NCBI RefSeq assembly: GCF_021887715.1
Contig: NZ_JAIQXX010000005.1
Coordinates: 1-64,000 of the forward strand
Direction of reading: 5' to 3'
From: Winogradskyella immobilis
Lineage (GTDB): Bacteria; Bacteroidota; Bacteroidia; Flavobacteriales; Flavobacteriaceae
DNA: 64,000 nt
Made by a program: the position numbers and the translations under genes
Notes under the pieces: model-generated
Told to the model about the DNA's origin: nothing
Database searches by the model: none
What the model saw: only the letters and a program-made list of their open reading frames with translations
In this document: positions 24,859-34,488 of the stretch, piece after piece
Numbering within the stretch: position 1 is the first letter of the stretch
How the letters are laid out: each line of letters begins with the position of its first letter

Positions 24859-25875
24859 CTATTTATCCGACAAAAGCACATTTTTCTTCGATAAATTGCA
24901 AATTAAATCAATAATTCTACTGCTGTAACCTGTTTCATTATCGTACCAACCGATGATTTTCACCATATTTCCTATAACAGAAGTCATTTGCGCATCGAAG
25001 ATGCAAGAATTTGTATTTCCGACAATATCAATAGAAACTATAGGGTCTTCAGTATATTCTAAAATTCCTTTTAATTCATTAGTAGCAGCGTTTTTAAACA
25101 CAGCATTTATGGCAGTTATATCAGCGTTTTTTTGAATATTAAAAGTAATATCAGTTAAAGATCCATTAGCAACAGGAACTCTTATGCCGCAACCTCCAAT
25201 AACATTAGATAATTCAGGAAATATTTTTGTCAATGCTTTAGCAGCACCTGTTGTAGTAGGAACAATGGATTGTCCTGCAGCTCTAGCTCGTCTTAAATCT
25301 CTGTGAGGTTGATCGTGTAAACTTTGATCTGTTGTGTATGAATGTACAGTGGTAATATAAGCTTGTTTTACCGTAAAGTGTTTATGCATTAAAGCAATCA
25401 TTGGTGCTGCATTATTTGTAGTACAAGACGCATTAGAAATGATGGTTTCATCACCATCTAAAATAGATTCATTTATGCCTAAGACTATAGTTTTTATACT
25501 GTCATCTGCAGGCGGTACAGCTAAAATAACACGTTTAGCTCCATTTTTAATATGATAGTTAAGTTGTTGACTTGTTTTAAATTTCCCAGTAGACTCTATA
25601 ACATAATCGGGTTGAAAGTCAGTCCAATTAATCTGCTTTATATCTTTTTGATTTATTAGAGGAATAACTTCGTCTTCAATACTAATACCTTCTTCATTAT
25701 AACCAACAGATTGGTTTAAAACCCCATGAATGCTATCGTACTTTAATAAATGACTCAATGTATGCGCATCAGCTAAATCATTAATAGCAACAATTTTAAT
25801 TAAAGGATTGTTAAGCGCTAAACGAAAAACACGTCGTCCAATTCTACCAAAACCATTGATAGCTACTTTAATCAT
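24859..25875 (-). CDS. gap: Glyceraldehyde-3-phosphate dehydrogenase
   Basis: 338 residues. NAD-binding INGFGRIGR opens the protein; the catalytic Cys151 is in SNASCTTN and His178 in TTVHSYT; WYDNETGYS ends the catalytic domain. The aspartate in INDLAD favours NAD+. The gene overlaps lipA by one base (25875) and would be translated from the same mRNA. It may be a second, special-purpose GAPDH, since the main glycolytic copy normally lies elsewhere; that cannot be tested here. Confidence 0.92.
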   Translation of the reverse strand: MIKVAINGFGRIGRRVFRLALNNPLIKIVAINDLADAHTLSHLLKYDSIHGVLNQSVGYNEEGISIEDEVIPLINQKDIKQINWTDFQPDYVIESTGKFKTSQQLNYHIKNGAKRVILAVPPADDSIKTIVLGINESILDGDETIISNASCTTNNAAPMIALMHKHFTVKQAYITTVHSYTTDQSLHDQPHRDLRRARAAGQSIVPTTTGAAKALTKIFPELSNVIGGCGIRVPVANGSLTDITFNIQKNADITAINAVFKNAATNELKGILEYTEDPIVSIDIVGNTNSCIFDAQMTSVIGNMVKIIGWYDNETGYSSRIIDLICNLSKKNVLLSDK

Positions 25876-26750
25876 TAGTTAATATGTTTTTGCGCCTTAT
25901 AAGATGAGCGTACAAGTGCACTACTTTCTACATGTCTAAATCCTAAATCAAGACCAATAGATTTGTATTCTTCAAATTGATCTGGTGTAATAAATTGTTT
26001 TACAGGGAGATGTTTTTTACTAGGCTGAAGATACTGACCAATGGTTACTACATCCACATCATTAGCTTTTAAATCGTGGAGTGTTTCTATGACTTCTTCT
26101 CGTGTTTCACCAAGACCTAACATAATACCAGATTTAGTTCGTCGTTGTCCTTGTTGCTTTAAATATTTTAAGACTCCCATACTGCGATCGTATTTTGCTT
26201 GTATGCGTACTTCTCTAGTAAGTCTTCTAACAGTTTCTATGTTATGAGAAACCACTTCTGGGGCAACATCAATGATACGATTGATATGGTGTTCTATTCC
26301 TTGAAAATCAGGGATTAAAGTTTCAAGTGTAGTCTCAGGATTCATTCGGCGAACAGCTTTTACAGTTTCTGCCCACATAATACTTCCCATATCTTTTAAG
26401 TCATCACGGTCCACACTGGTTAAAACCGCGTGTTTAATTTGCATAATTTTTATAGAGCGTGCTACTTTTTCAGGTTCGTCCCAATCTACGGTTTCTGGTC
26501 GTCCTGTTTTTACACCACAAAAACCACAAGAACGCGTACAGATATTTCCCAAAATCATAAATGTAGCTGTGCCTTCTCCCCAACATTCTCCCATATTAGG
26601 GCAACTTCCAGAGGTACAAATCGTATTAAGATTATACTTGTCTACTAGGCCTCTAAGTTCAGTGTATTTTTTACCTGTAGGTAGTTTTACACGTAACCAT
26701 TTTGGCTTAGGTTGGCGTTCTTTTGAAGGTGTTGTAATATCAGTATGCAT
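25875..26750 (-). CDS. lipA: Lipoyl synthase
   Basis: 291-residue radical SAM enzyme. The auxiliary cluster cysteines are C45, C50 and C56 (CTSGSCPNMGEC) and the radical SAM cluster is C71-x3-C75-x2-C78 (CTRSCGFC), both with the exact lipoyl synthase spacing. It inserts two sulfurs into octanoyl groups on lipoyl domains. Promoter motif TATCTTTG at 26771-26778. Confidence 0.96.
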   Translation of the reverse strand: MHTDITTPSKERQPKPKWLRVKLPTGKKYTELRGLVDKYNLNTICTSGSCPNMGECWGEGTATFMILGNICTRSCGFCGVKTGRPETVDWDEPEKVARSIKIMQIKHAVLTSVDRDDLKDMGSIMWAETVKAVRRMNPETTLETLIPDFQGIEHHINRIIDVAPEVVSHNIETVRRLTREVRIQAKYDRSMGVLKYLKQQGQRRTKSGIMLGLGETREEVIETLHDLKANDVDVVTIGQYLQPSKKHLPVKQFITPDQFEEYKSIGLDLGFRHVESSALVRSSYKAQKHIN

Positions 26751-26770
26751 TAAAATCTTAAATAAGAAAA

Positions 26771-26778
26771 CAAAGATA
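26771..26778 (-). promoter_or_regulatory. -7 element for lipA-gap
   Basis: Minus-strand TATCTTTG, an exact match to the most common form of the Bacteroidetes -7 box, 20 bases upstream of the lipA start. Confidence 0.55.
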
Positions 26779-26802
26779 CAAAGTATTACGTTAAAAAAAT
26801 CT

Positions 26803-28047
26803 TTATAGTGTGGTAAGATACCAAATACTAAAGCTGGTTAAGAATATAATGCCAGCCCAACTTAATAGATGAAGCCAACGTTGAGGTTTAGCATTTTGAG
26901 GCATATGTTTACTTCTAATAAGCCAATAATTAATGATGGCGTAAAATGGGGCTGTTATAAAAGATAATATGGTTGCTATTTTTACTAATAATCCCATTTC
27001 TGAAGCAAAAGCAAAAAAGATGATGATAGTCCCAATAGCTAAAATTGAAGCCCAAAATAAAAATCCTTTAGAAAATTCTTTTTTAAATAATAATTGAGAA
27101 GAACGATGCATTGTTCTTGGTGACGCATCTAAGGTCGTTAACGTAGTGCTAAACATGGTGGTGAATGCTGCAATACCAATAATAATATATGCCCAATTCC
27201 CTAAACTAGATGTATACATTTGAATCAGTTGATTAGAAAAAGAAGCACCAGAATTACTGAAGGTTTCACCACTACCATACATTATTAAATAGCCTAAAAA
27301 AACAAAACAAACCCCTAATACTATAGTGCTTATGTACCCAATATTAAAATCGAAAAGTGCAGTTTTAGTATTGAATGATTTTGTGTCTTTCTTTTTTTCT
27401 ACTGTCCATAAAGATTGAGCAACAGCAATATCTAAAGGCGCTGGCATCCAGCCCATAAAAGCGGCTAAAAAGCCTATTTCAATAGTGCCTTTAGGGAATA
27501 CTTGTGTAAAATTAAGAGGCTCAGTAGTATTTGTTAGCGCTACAATTACTGCTCCTATTGTACTAATACTTAACGTGATAATGATTACTTTCATTAGGAC
27601 GTCTAATAACTTGTATTTTCCTCTTAGCACAATAGCTAAGCATATTATAGTTATTATAACAGTCCAAATTTGAATACTAGAAATAGTTGTACCTCCAATT
27701 ACTATTGGGGAAAAATCCCCAAAAAGTGTTGTAGCTAAGCCTGCAGTAACAATAGTAACTGCAGTTTGTATAGTAAATATTGTAGCAAATGATAAAATGT
27801 AGTAAATGATGAGAATTGGGGTGCCTAATTTCTTATATCCATCTAATAAACTTTCACCAGTAGCTGAAGCATAACGCGCGCCGTACTGAAAAAAAGGATA
27901 TTTAAATAAAGTAGCAAGTAGTAATGCCCATAATAAACCTAGACCAAAATCTGCGCCAGCTCTAGTAGATTGCACTAAATGTGATACACCAATAGCAGCA
28001 CCAGCGAATAAAAGTCCTGGGCCAAGTTTTTTAAGTGTTGTAATCAT
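26803..28047 (-). CDS. NRAMP-related transporter without the DPGN motif
   Basis: 414 residues with about eleven membrane helices. The overall pattern (LGPGLLFAGAAIGVSH in helix 1, MGWMPAPLDIAVAQSLW in helix 6, DASPRTMHRSS between helices) is that of the COG1914/NRAMP superfamily. The metal-binding DPGN of classic Mn/Fe transporters is replaced by GVSH (residues 20-23), and the helix 6 MPH motif is MPA. The substrate may therefore not be Mn2+ or Fe2+. The upstream sigma-factor gene overlaps it by 17 bases. Confidence 0.82.
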   Translation of the reverse strand: MITTLKKLGPGLLFAGAAIGVSHLVQSTRAGADFGLGLLWALLLATLFKYPFFQYGARYASATGESLLDGYKKLGTPILIIYYILSFATIFTIQTAVTIVTAGLATTLFGDFSPIVIGGTTISSIQIWTVIITIICLAIVLRGKYKLLDVLMKVIIITLSISTIGAVIVALTNTTEPLNFTQVFPKGTIEIGFLAAFMGWMPAPLDIAVAQSLWTVEKKKDTKSFNTKTALFDFNIGYISTIVLGVCFVFLGYLIMYGSGETFSNSGASFSNQLIQMYTSSLGNWAYIIIGIAAFTTMFSTTLTTLDASPRTMHRSSQLLFKKEFSKGFLFWASILAIGTIIIFFAFASEMGLLVKIATILSFITAPFYAIINYWLIRSKHMPQNAKPQRWLHLLSWAGIIFLTSFSIWYLTTL

Positions 28048-28594
28048 CTGTTTTTATTATAATGTCTGCGAGAAGTTTTTTGGCTCTTAATAATTTTACT
28101 TTTACATTATTGATAGGCTCATTGAGTTGTTTAGAAATATCTTTATAACTCAATTCTTGAAAGTATCTTAAGTTAATAACCTCTTGATAATGTGGTTTTA
28201 ATTGTTTTATGTCTCGTAAAAGTTTTGCTAAATTTTGTTCTGTAATAATTTTATCTTCGGGTGTTGGAGATTCGTCAACAATATTATAAACGTCATCATT
28301 GCTATTATCTTGAATCTTGCTATTAATTGAAGATTTATGTTTTCTGATTAAATCTACATGAAGGTTTTTTGAAATGGTAATCAACCAAGTCTTAAAGTTA
28401 TATTTACTATCATAAGTTTCAATTTTATCAAAAGCTTTAGAAAATGTCTGTATACAAATATCTTCAGCATCATTTTCATTTTCAGTACGTTTTAATTGAA
28501 AACCATATACACTATTCCAGAATTTATCTAACAGAAAATTAAATGCAATCTGATTGTTTTGCTTAGCAAGTTTAATAGCCTCTTTTACTTCCAA
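28031..28594 (-). CDS. ECF-type RNA polymerase sigma factor
   Basis: 187 residues with region 2 (DAEDICIQTFSKAFDKI) and region 4 helix-turn-helix (LSYKDISKQLNEPINNVKVKLLRAKKLL). No anti-sigma gene is adjacent. It is wedged between a GT2 gene (10-base overlap) and the NRAMP-like gene (17-base overlap), so all three are probably translated from one mRNA. Its target promoters cannot be inferred. Confidence 0.9.
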   Translation of the reverse strand: MEVKEAIKLAKQNNQIAFNFLLDKFWNSVYGFQLKRTENENDAEDICIQTFSKAFDKIETYDSKYNFKTWLITISKNLHVDLIRKHKSSINSKIQDNSNDDVYNIVDESPTPEDKIITEQNLAKLLRDIKQLKPHYQEVINLRYFQELSYKDISKQLNEPINNVKVKLLRAKKLLADIIIKTDDYNT

Positions 28595-29694
28595 TGATTT
28601 GGTTTTGAAATAAGATTAGCAATAAAGATAGATAATTGCATGCTAATTAAAAAGAGTTCAAAAATTGGCGCAAGAAATAAAAGATCTAAGGCATCTAGTT
28701 TTTTAGCAGCGTAACCAAAGTTAATTAACTGTATCACAAACCTAAACAAAATTAAAGCTAAGACAATTTGCCATTGAAAATTTAGGATTAACAAAGTAAT
28801 TGCTAAGCCCCAAAAACATATTTGACTAATATAAAAAAGGCCTAAAATTAATTTATGACTTTTTTTATAGTACTTAGAAGTACTCACATGCCTTCTTTTT
28901 TGAATAAACCAATTTTTAAAACTGGTTTTAGGCTCAGAAACGGTAAAACTATCTTTAGAAAAACAAATAGCTGTATTTTTATTTGAAGCGATTTCGTTTA
29001 CGAATAAATCATCATCTCCAGATTTAATGCTCATATGATTCATAAACCCTGAATTGTTAAAAAACAATTCTTTTCTGTAGGCTAAGTTTCTGCCAACACC
29101 CATATAAGGCATTCCTAGTTTTGCATAGGCAAAATATTGAATGGCGGTTAATACGGTTTCAAACCGTATTAGTTTGTTTAAAAAAGAGTGTTTGGTTTTT
29201 TTATAAGCGCCATAACCTAAAATCAATGATTTTGAATTTGAAAAATGCGAACTCATTTTTGAAATCCAATATTCAGAAACAGGTTTACAGTCGGCATCTG
29301 TAAATAAAAGGAAGTCATTTTTTGCAGCTTTAATACCTAAGGTTAAAGCGTATTTTTTGTTTCCCCAAAATTGTTCAATAGTTTCTACATCTACAATCTG
29401 AATATTATCATTTTGTGCTTTAAAACTTTTCATCACCTCTAAAGTATCATCCCAAGAAGCATCATTAACTAAAACGATTTCAAAATTTGAATACTCTTGG
29501 TTTATAATAAGAGGTAAATTCTCTTTTAAATTTTCAGCTTCATTTTTAGCGCAAACAATAACAGAGATCGGAACGTTTTTAAGTTTGCCAGACTCTGGTT
29601 TTGATAAGGAAAAATAATTTAAAAAAAGAAAGTAATAAATAGATTGAATTACGGTAATAGCAATAAAACTATAGAAAAGAACCGTAATAATCAT
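28585..29694 (-). CDS. Membrane glycosyltransferase family 2
   Basis: 369 residues. An N-terminal membrane helix is followed by the GT-A domain (ISVIVCAKNEAENL near residue 45, nucleotide-binding LLFTDADCKP with the DxD motif, QKRRHVSTSKYY acceptor-site region) and then three or four C-terminal helices. It would build a polysaccharide or glycolipid at the inner membrane; the sugar is unknown. It follows a small cysteine-containing membrane protein gene after 7 bases. Confidence 0.88.
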   Translation of the reverse strand: MIITVLFYSFIAITVIQSIYYFLFLNYFSLSKPESGKLKNVPISVIVCAKNEAENLKENLPLIINQEYSNFEIVLVNDASWDDTLEVMKSFKAQNDNIQIVDVETIEQFWGNKKYALTLGIKAAKNDFLLFTDADCKPVSEYWISKMSSHFSNSKSLILGYGAYKKTKHSFLNKLIRFETVLTAIQYFAYAKLGMPYMGVGRNLAYRKELFFNNSGFMNHMSIKSGDDDLFVNEIASNKNTAICFSKDSFTVSEPKTSFKNWFIQKRRHVSTSKYYKKSHKLILGLFYISQICFWGLAITLLILNFQWQIVLALILFRFVIQLINFGYAAKKLDALDLLFLAPIFELFLISMQLSIFIANLISKPNHWK

Positions 29695-29701
29695 TTAAAA
29701 T

Positions 29702-29905
29702 CTATGAGTGTTGAGGTTCAGAACAACTATCAAACTGATCTGGTAGCTTACCGCAAAACCCACAGGCTTCACCGTCTTTGTTTAACATAGGATTTTGGCT
29801 TGCACAAGTACCAGCAAACTTACCATCTTTTTTTGCCCAAATTTTTATTGCTATTCCAGCGAAAGCAATTGCTAATAAACCTAATGTTATAAAGAAGAGT
29901 TTCAT
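29702..29905 (-). CDS. Small membrane-anchored cysteine-containing protein
   Basis: 67 residues: one N-terminal helix (MKLFFITLGLLAIAFAGIAI), then a hydrophilic part with Cys34, Cys48, Cys51 (ACGFCGK) and Cys61. A single CxxC and two further cysteines suggest metal binding or a disulfide pair on the periplasmic side. First gene of the unit 29905-26803, with promoter motif at 29938. Confidence 0.75.
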   Translation of the reverse strand: MKLFFITLGLLAIAFAGIAIKIWAKKDGKFAGTCASQNPMLNKDGEACGFCGKLPDQFDSCSEPQHS

Positions 29906-29937
29906 CTTAAAGCTAATAATTTTAAATAAATTTAATA

Positions 29938-29945
29938 CAAAGATA
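29938..29945 (-). promoter_or_regulatory. -7 element for the 29905-26803 transcription unit
   Basis: Minus-strand TATCTTTG, an exact consensus -7 box, 32 bases upstream of the start at 29905. Confidence 0.5.
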
Positions 29946-30040
29946 GTGCTTTTTACTTATTTAATATTGAACGTAATGTGACTTTTAACAGCATTTAAGA
30001 GTCTTAATATATAGAATATTAACTAATAACTGATTTATAT

Positions 30041-30727
30041 ATGAAAAAATTATTTGCAGAGTTTTTTGGAACATTTTGGCTGGTTTTTGGAGGTTGCGGG
30101 AGTGCAATTTTCGCAGCAGGATATCCAGACTTGGGTATTGGATTTGTAGGTGTATCCTTGGCTTTTGGTTTAACAGTGCTGACCATGGCTTATGCTGTAG
30201 GTCATATTTCCGGAGGTCATTTTAATCCAGCAGTATCATTAGGATTGTGGGCTGGAGGCAAATTTGAAGCGAAGTCTTTACTTGGATATATTACGGCGCA
30301 GCTTATAGGAGCTATTGTAGCAGCAGGATCTTTATATCTTATAGTTAGCGGAAAATCTGATTTTACTGATATAGGTGGTTTTGCAGCCAATGGCTATGAT
30401 GCATTGTCACCAGATGGCTTTAGCATGCAATCTGCACTTATAGCAGAGTTTCTACTAACGCTTTTTTTCTTATTAATTATTTTAGGAAGCACAAATGCTA
30501 GAGCACCAAAAGGGTTTGCGCCTATAGCTATAGGTTTAGGGTTGACACTGATTCATTTAATCAGCATCCCTATTACAAATACTTCGGTTAATCCTGCACG
30601 TTCAACAAGTCAAGCTTTATTTGCAGGCGGAGATTATACAGGGCAATTGTGGTTGTTTTGGGTAGCTCCAATTGCAGGAGCTATTGTAGCGGGGTTAATA
30701 CACAAAGTATTTTTTGATAAAGAATAA
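30041..30727 (+). CDS. aqpZ: Aquaporin Z
   Basis: 228-residue six-helix water channel. The two half-helix motifs are N62-P-A (GGHFNPAVS) and N183-P-A (SVNPARS). His171 and Arg186 match the narrow selectivity filter of AqpZ, which points to water and not glycerol. It stands alone on the plus strand and ends at a strong terminator. Confidence 0.95.
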   Translation: MKKLFAEFFGTFWLVFGGCGSAIFAAGYPDLGIGFVGVSLAFGLTVLTMAYAVGHISGGHFNPAVSLGLWAGGKFEAKSLLGYITAQLIGAIVAAGSLYLIVSGKSDFTDIGGFAANGYDALSPDGFSMQSALIAEFLLTLFFLLIILGSTNARAPKGFAPIAIGLGLTLIHLISIPITNTSVNPARSTSQALFAGGDYTGQLWLFWVAPIAGAIVAGLIHKVFFDKE

Positions 30728-30738
30728 CGATTGTTACT

Positions 30739-30766
30739 AAAAAAGCCACCTATAGGTGGCTTTTTT
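30739..30766. terminator. Terminator between aqpZ and the convergent anti-sigma gene
   Basis: GCCACC, TATA, GGTGGC (30745-30760) flanked by an A-run and six T, so it can serve both converging genes. Confidence 0.9.
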
Positions 30767-30786
30767 AATTAACTTTTTATGATATA

Positions 30787-31572
30787 TTAATTATCTCCTT
30801 TTAAAGAAATTTCAGCAACTTCTTTATCTTCGAGTGAAGACTCACCGTTTTTATTAGCAATAGTAATACTAAGTGCTAAAGCATCTTCTAGATAAGGTAT
30901 AGACCTTAATCGACGTTCAGAATCATCTAAATATCCTAAACTTACCATTTTATCTTCAAACTCAGCTCTTATTTGGTAATATTGTTCTTCAGGTAGTTTT
31001 GGTAAAGAAATGACATCAATCATTGATGTTTTGTCAATAGGGTTAATGTAAGCTACTGTTTTTAAATCTTTAGCGCGCTCATTACCATTAAGTACATACT
31101 TTTGAGTATCAGGGTTGTTTAATTTGTTAAGCTCAGAAGACAGCTTGCTTAGTTGCGAATTGTTTTGATCTATATCACTTCTTAAATCATAAATTTCTTC
31201 AATAACGACTTGATTTTCAGAATTTAAATCTTGATTTTTTAGATATAAATATAAGCTCGACCCTGCAAATAGAAATGCAGTTATGGTTGCGGCAATACTA
31301 TACCAAGATGTTTTATGCTGAGGTATAACTATAACCTTAGGGTCTTTCTTTGTAGCCTCTAAAACATTGTTTAAAACTCCTAAAGGTGCTTCAACTGCGT
31401 TAGTTTTAGCAACAATTTCTAGGTTTGTTTGTAATTTGTTGTAAGCATCTGATACTTCTTTGTAAGATTCTATATAATGCTCTACTTCCAAATTTTCTGC
31501 AATAGAAGTATCTCCGACTAGATATTTTTCTAGTAAACCAGATTGTAAAAAAGTATGTAGTTTTTCTTCCAT
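30787..31572 (-). CDS. Anti-sigma factor (RskA family)
   Basis: 261 residues. The N-terminal sigma-binding part (LLEKYLVGDTSIAENLEVE) is followed by one membrane helix (WYSIAATITAFLFAGSSLYL) and a periplasmic domain with a short coiled coil and the RskA-like segment RAKDLKTVAYINP ... LPKLPEEQYYQI. It should hold the sigma factor encoded 11 bases upstream inactive at the membrane until an envelope signal arrives. Confidence 0.9.
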   Translation of the reverse strand: MEEKLHTFLQSGLLEKYLVGDTSIAENLEVEHYIESYKEVSDAYNKLQTNLEIVAKTNAVEAPLGVLNNVLEATKKDPKVIVIPQHKTSWYSIAATITAFLFAGSSLYLYLKNQDLNSENQVVIEEIYDLRSDIDQNNSQLSKLSSELNKLNNPDTQKYVLNGNERAKDLKTVAYINPIDKTSMIDVISLPKLPEEQYYQIRAEFEDKMVSLGYLDDSERRLRSIPYLEDALALSITIANKNGESSLEDKEVAEISLKGDN

Positions 31573-31583
31573 AAACTAATAAT

Positions 31584-32114
31584 TTATACGTCGTAAACTT
31601 TTTTTAATTCCCTTAAACCAATCTTTAATCTCGATTTTACTGTACCTAAAGGAATTTCAAGTTCATCACTTGCTTCTTGCTGTGTCATGCCTTGAAAGAA
31701 AAGTGCATTTAATACAATTTGATACTTTTCTTCAAGACGTCCAACATGTTCCTTAATATCCATAACCTCTTGGTTAAAGTTTATTGAAGGGAGTATATAT
31801 ACGTTAGATTTATCGATTTGGACTTCTTTATGAAATCGATTATTAAAACTCCTAAGTTTATCAATGGCAGTGTTACGGGCAATTCTATAGAGCCAAGTAA
31901 ATAATTTAGCTTTTGTTGCATCATATTTTTTTGCATTTTTCCAAACTTTTATAAATGTCTCTTGCAATGCGTCTTCAGCAACTTCCTCATTTTGGGTTAC
32001 CTTTAAAATAACACCATATAAACTAGCTGAGTAATTTTCATACAATAAGTTTAACGCATATTTATCTTCGCGTTGTAGTAGTTGAATAATACGTTGTTCA
32101 GTATTTAAACTCAA
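31584..32114 (-). CDS. ECF sigma factor paired with the RskA-like anti-sigma factor
   Basis: 176 residues: region 2 (AEDALQETFIKVWKNAKKYD, WLYRIARNTAIDKLR) and region 4 (LFFQGMTQQEASDELEIPLGTVKSRL). The gene order sigma then anti-sigma, on one mRNA, is the usual SigK-RskA arrangement. Regulated genes are unknown. Confidence 0.93.
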   Translation of the reverse strand: MSLNTEQRIIQLLQREDKYALNLLYENYSASLYGVILKVTQNEEVAEDALQETFIKVWKNAKKYDATKAKLFTWLYRIARNTAIDKLRSFNNRFHKEVQIDKSNVYILPSINFNQEVMDIKEHVGRLEEKYQIVLNALFFQGMTQQEASDELEIPLGTVKSRLKIGLRELKKVYDV

Positions 32115-32171
32115 AGTTTTAGTGTTAATTTAGTTGATGTAATTAAGAGTTATAAAGTGTTAAAATACAAA

Positions 32172-33185
32172 TTAAATAATGTTTACTTCTGTCTCAATAT
32201 TTATTTTAAATAGACGTAACACTGTTTTTTGTATGAGTTGAGCAAGTTTAAAAATGTCTTCTCCAGCTGCATTGCCATAATTAACGAGTACAAGTGCTTG
32301 TTTATTATGGACACCATAATCTCCAAAGCGTTTGCCTTTAAAACCTGCAGTTTCTATAAGCCAACCAGCAGGAATTTTAATTTCTGATTCTGAAACCACA
32401 TAATGTGGAATTTTTGGAAAATCCTTTTGAAGATTTAAGAATTGAGGCTTTGAAATGATTGGATTTTTAAAAAAACTCCCACTATTACCAATATCTTTAG
32501 GGTTAGGTAATTTACTTTCTCGGATTGCGATTACAGCTTTAGAAACATCTTGAATAGTAGGGTTTTCTATCTGTAAGATTTCTAATTCAGTTTTAATAGC
32601 TCCATAACCTGTTTTTAGATTGTGGTTATGTTTTGTTAGTTTTAAGCAGACACTAGTAATGATATATTGTTCTTTTAACGACTGTTTAAAAACAGACTCT
32701 CTATAACCAAATTGGCAATCGTTATTAGAAAATATTCTTATAGATTGATTGTCTATTTTTATAGCTTCGCAGCTTTCAAAAACATCTTTAATTTCAACAC
32801 CATAAGCTCCAATATTTTGCATGGGAGCTGTACCAATATTACCTGGAATTAATGATAAATTTTCAATACCTCCATAATTTCGTTCTAAACACCACTGTAC
32901 AAAATTATGCCAATTTTCTCCAGCTTGTGCTTCAATAATGACATGTGTTTCGGTCTCACTTTTAATACGAATGCCTTTTAGATTAATATGAAGCACAAGT
33001 GCATCAATATCTTTAGTAATTAACAGATTACTGCCGCCACCTAGAACTAATAATTTTTTAGAATGATACAGCTTTAAAGCTTTTTTAAGTTCATCTATAT
33101 GATTAATGTTAAGATATTGCTTTGCATTGGCATTAATGCCAAATGTATTGTAATTCTCTAAAGAAATATCTTTTTGAATAATCAT
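32172..33185 (-). CDS. murB: UDP-N-acetylenolpyruvoylglucosamine reductase MurB
   Basis: 337-residue FAD enzyme of peptidoglycan precursor synthesis. NTFGINANAK at the N-terminus, FAD-binding VLGGGSNLL and SLIPGNIGTAPMQNIGAYG, and the proton-donor serine in GNSGSFFKNP are all present. It is the type I form with the Tyr loop (GYRESVF). Its start overlaps the stop region of the aminotransferase gene by one base. Confidence 0.95.
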   Translation of the reverse strand: MIIQKDISLENYNTFGINANAKQYLNINHIDELKKALKLYHSKKLLVLGGGSNLLITKDIDALVLHINLKGIRIKSETETHVIIEAQAGENWHNFVQWCLERNYGGIENLSLIPGNIGTAPMQNIGAYGVEIKDVFESCEAIKIDNQSIRIFSNNDCQFGYRESVFKQSLKEQYIITSVCLKLTKHNHNLKTGYGAIKTELEILQIENPTIQDVSKAVIAIRESKLPNPKDIGNSGSFFKNPIISKPQFLNLQKDFPKIPHYVVSESEIKIPAGWLIETAGFKGKRFGDYGVHNKQALVLVNYGNAAGEDIFKLAQLIQKTVLRLFKINIETEVNII

Positions 33186-34375
33186 TAATTGTTATAGACT
33201 TTTAAAGCTTCTCGTATAATTGTTACTGCTTTTTTTAAGCTTTCTTCTTTAAGTACGTATGCAATTCTAATTTGGTTTAAACCCATGTTTGGCGATGAGT
33301 AAAAGCCTGCAGCAGGAGCAACCATAACAGTCTCATTTTCATAGCTGAAGCTTTCTAATAGCCATTGTGCAAAATCATCAGAATTTTTTACTGGTAATTC
33401 TGCTATGCAGTAAAAAGCACCATTGGGCTTAGCTACTTTTACACCTTCAATTTTTTCGAGTTCAGAAATTAATGTATTTCGTCGATCTACGTATTCTTCA
33501 ATAACTTCTGTAAAATAAGATTGAGGTGTGTCTAAAGCCGCTTCGCTTGCAATTTGAGCTAAAGTAGGTGGGCTTAATCTGGCTTGAGCAAACTTTAATG
33601 CTGTGCTAACTATAGCAGTGTTTTTGGATACTAAATAACCTATACGTGCGCCACACATACTATAACGTTTAGATACAGAGTCTATAACAATAGCATAATC
33701 TTCTAATCCAGGTTCTTCAAGAATTGAATAATGTGAAATTCCATCGTAAGCAAATTCTCGATATACTTCATCAGCAATTAAAAACAAATCGTGTTTTTTT
33801 ACTAATGCAGCGAGTTTTTTTATTTCTTCTTTAGAATATAAATATCCTGTTGGATTTCCAGGATTACATATAAGGATAGCTTTAGTTTTTGGTGTTATTA
33901 GTTTTTCAAAATCTTCTATTGGAGGTAGCGCAAAGTTGTTTTCGATTTTAGAAATTACAGGCACTACATTGACACCAGATGCTATTGAAAATCCATTATA
34001 ATTTGCATAAAAAGGTTCAGGAATTATAACTTCATCGCCAGAATCCATAATACTACCAAAAGCAAATAAAAGAGCTTCGCTTCCTCCTGTAGTGACTATA
34101 ATGTCATTATGCTTTATTTGAATGTTATTTTTACTGTAATAATTAGCGATTTTTTTACGGTAGGTTTCTGAGCCTTCGGATCTTGAATAAGCTAATATAT
34201 CTATGGTAGAATTTTTAATAGCATTAAGAGCAACTTCTGGTGTTTTTATGTCTGGCTGTCCTATATTGAGATAATAAACATTTTTTCCTTCCTTAACAGC
34301 TTTTTCAGCATAAGGAACCAATTTTCTAATTGGGGATTGAGGCATTTTATGGCCTTTATTTGAAATAGATGGCAT
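33185..34375 (-). CDS. PLP-dependent class I/II aminotransferase
   Basis: 396 residues. Lys236 (DSVSKRYSMCGARIG) binds PLP; CNPGNPTG, ADEVYREF and the final arginine in NQIRIAYVL complete the fold-type I active site. An aspartate or broad-specificity aminotransferase is likely, exact substrate not resolvable. Co-transcribed with murB. Confidence 0.88.
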   Translation of the reverse strand: MPSISNKGHKMPQSPIRKLVPYAEKAVKEGKNVYYLNIGQPDIKTPEVALNAIKNSTIDILAYSRSEGSETYRKKIANYYSKNNIQIKHNDIIVTTGGSEALLFAFGSIMDSGDEVIIPEPFYANYNGFSIASGVNVVPVISKIENNFALPPIEDFEKLITPKTKAILICNPGNPTGYLYSKEEIKKLAALVKKHDLFLIADEVYREFAYDGISHYSILEEPGLEDYAIVIDSVSKRYSMCGARIGYLVSKNTAIVSTALKFAQARLSPPTLAQIASEAALDTPQSYFTEVIEEYVDRRNTLISELEKIEGVKVAKPNGAFYCIAELPVKNSDDFAQWLLESFSYENETVMVAPAAGFYSSPNMGLNQIRIAYVLKEESLKKAVTIIREALKVYNN

Positions 34376-34488
34376 AATTCTTTGTTTAAAGTGCTAAGTT
34401 CTGAAAAAACTTAAAGTTTATTTAAAAAAATGCCTTAAAATTATTTACTTTAATAAAGATTTGTATTTTTAATATAAAGTGGATTTTA

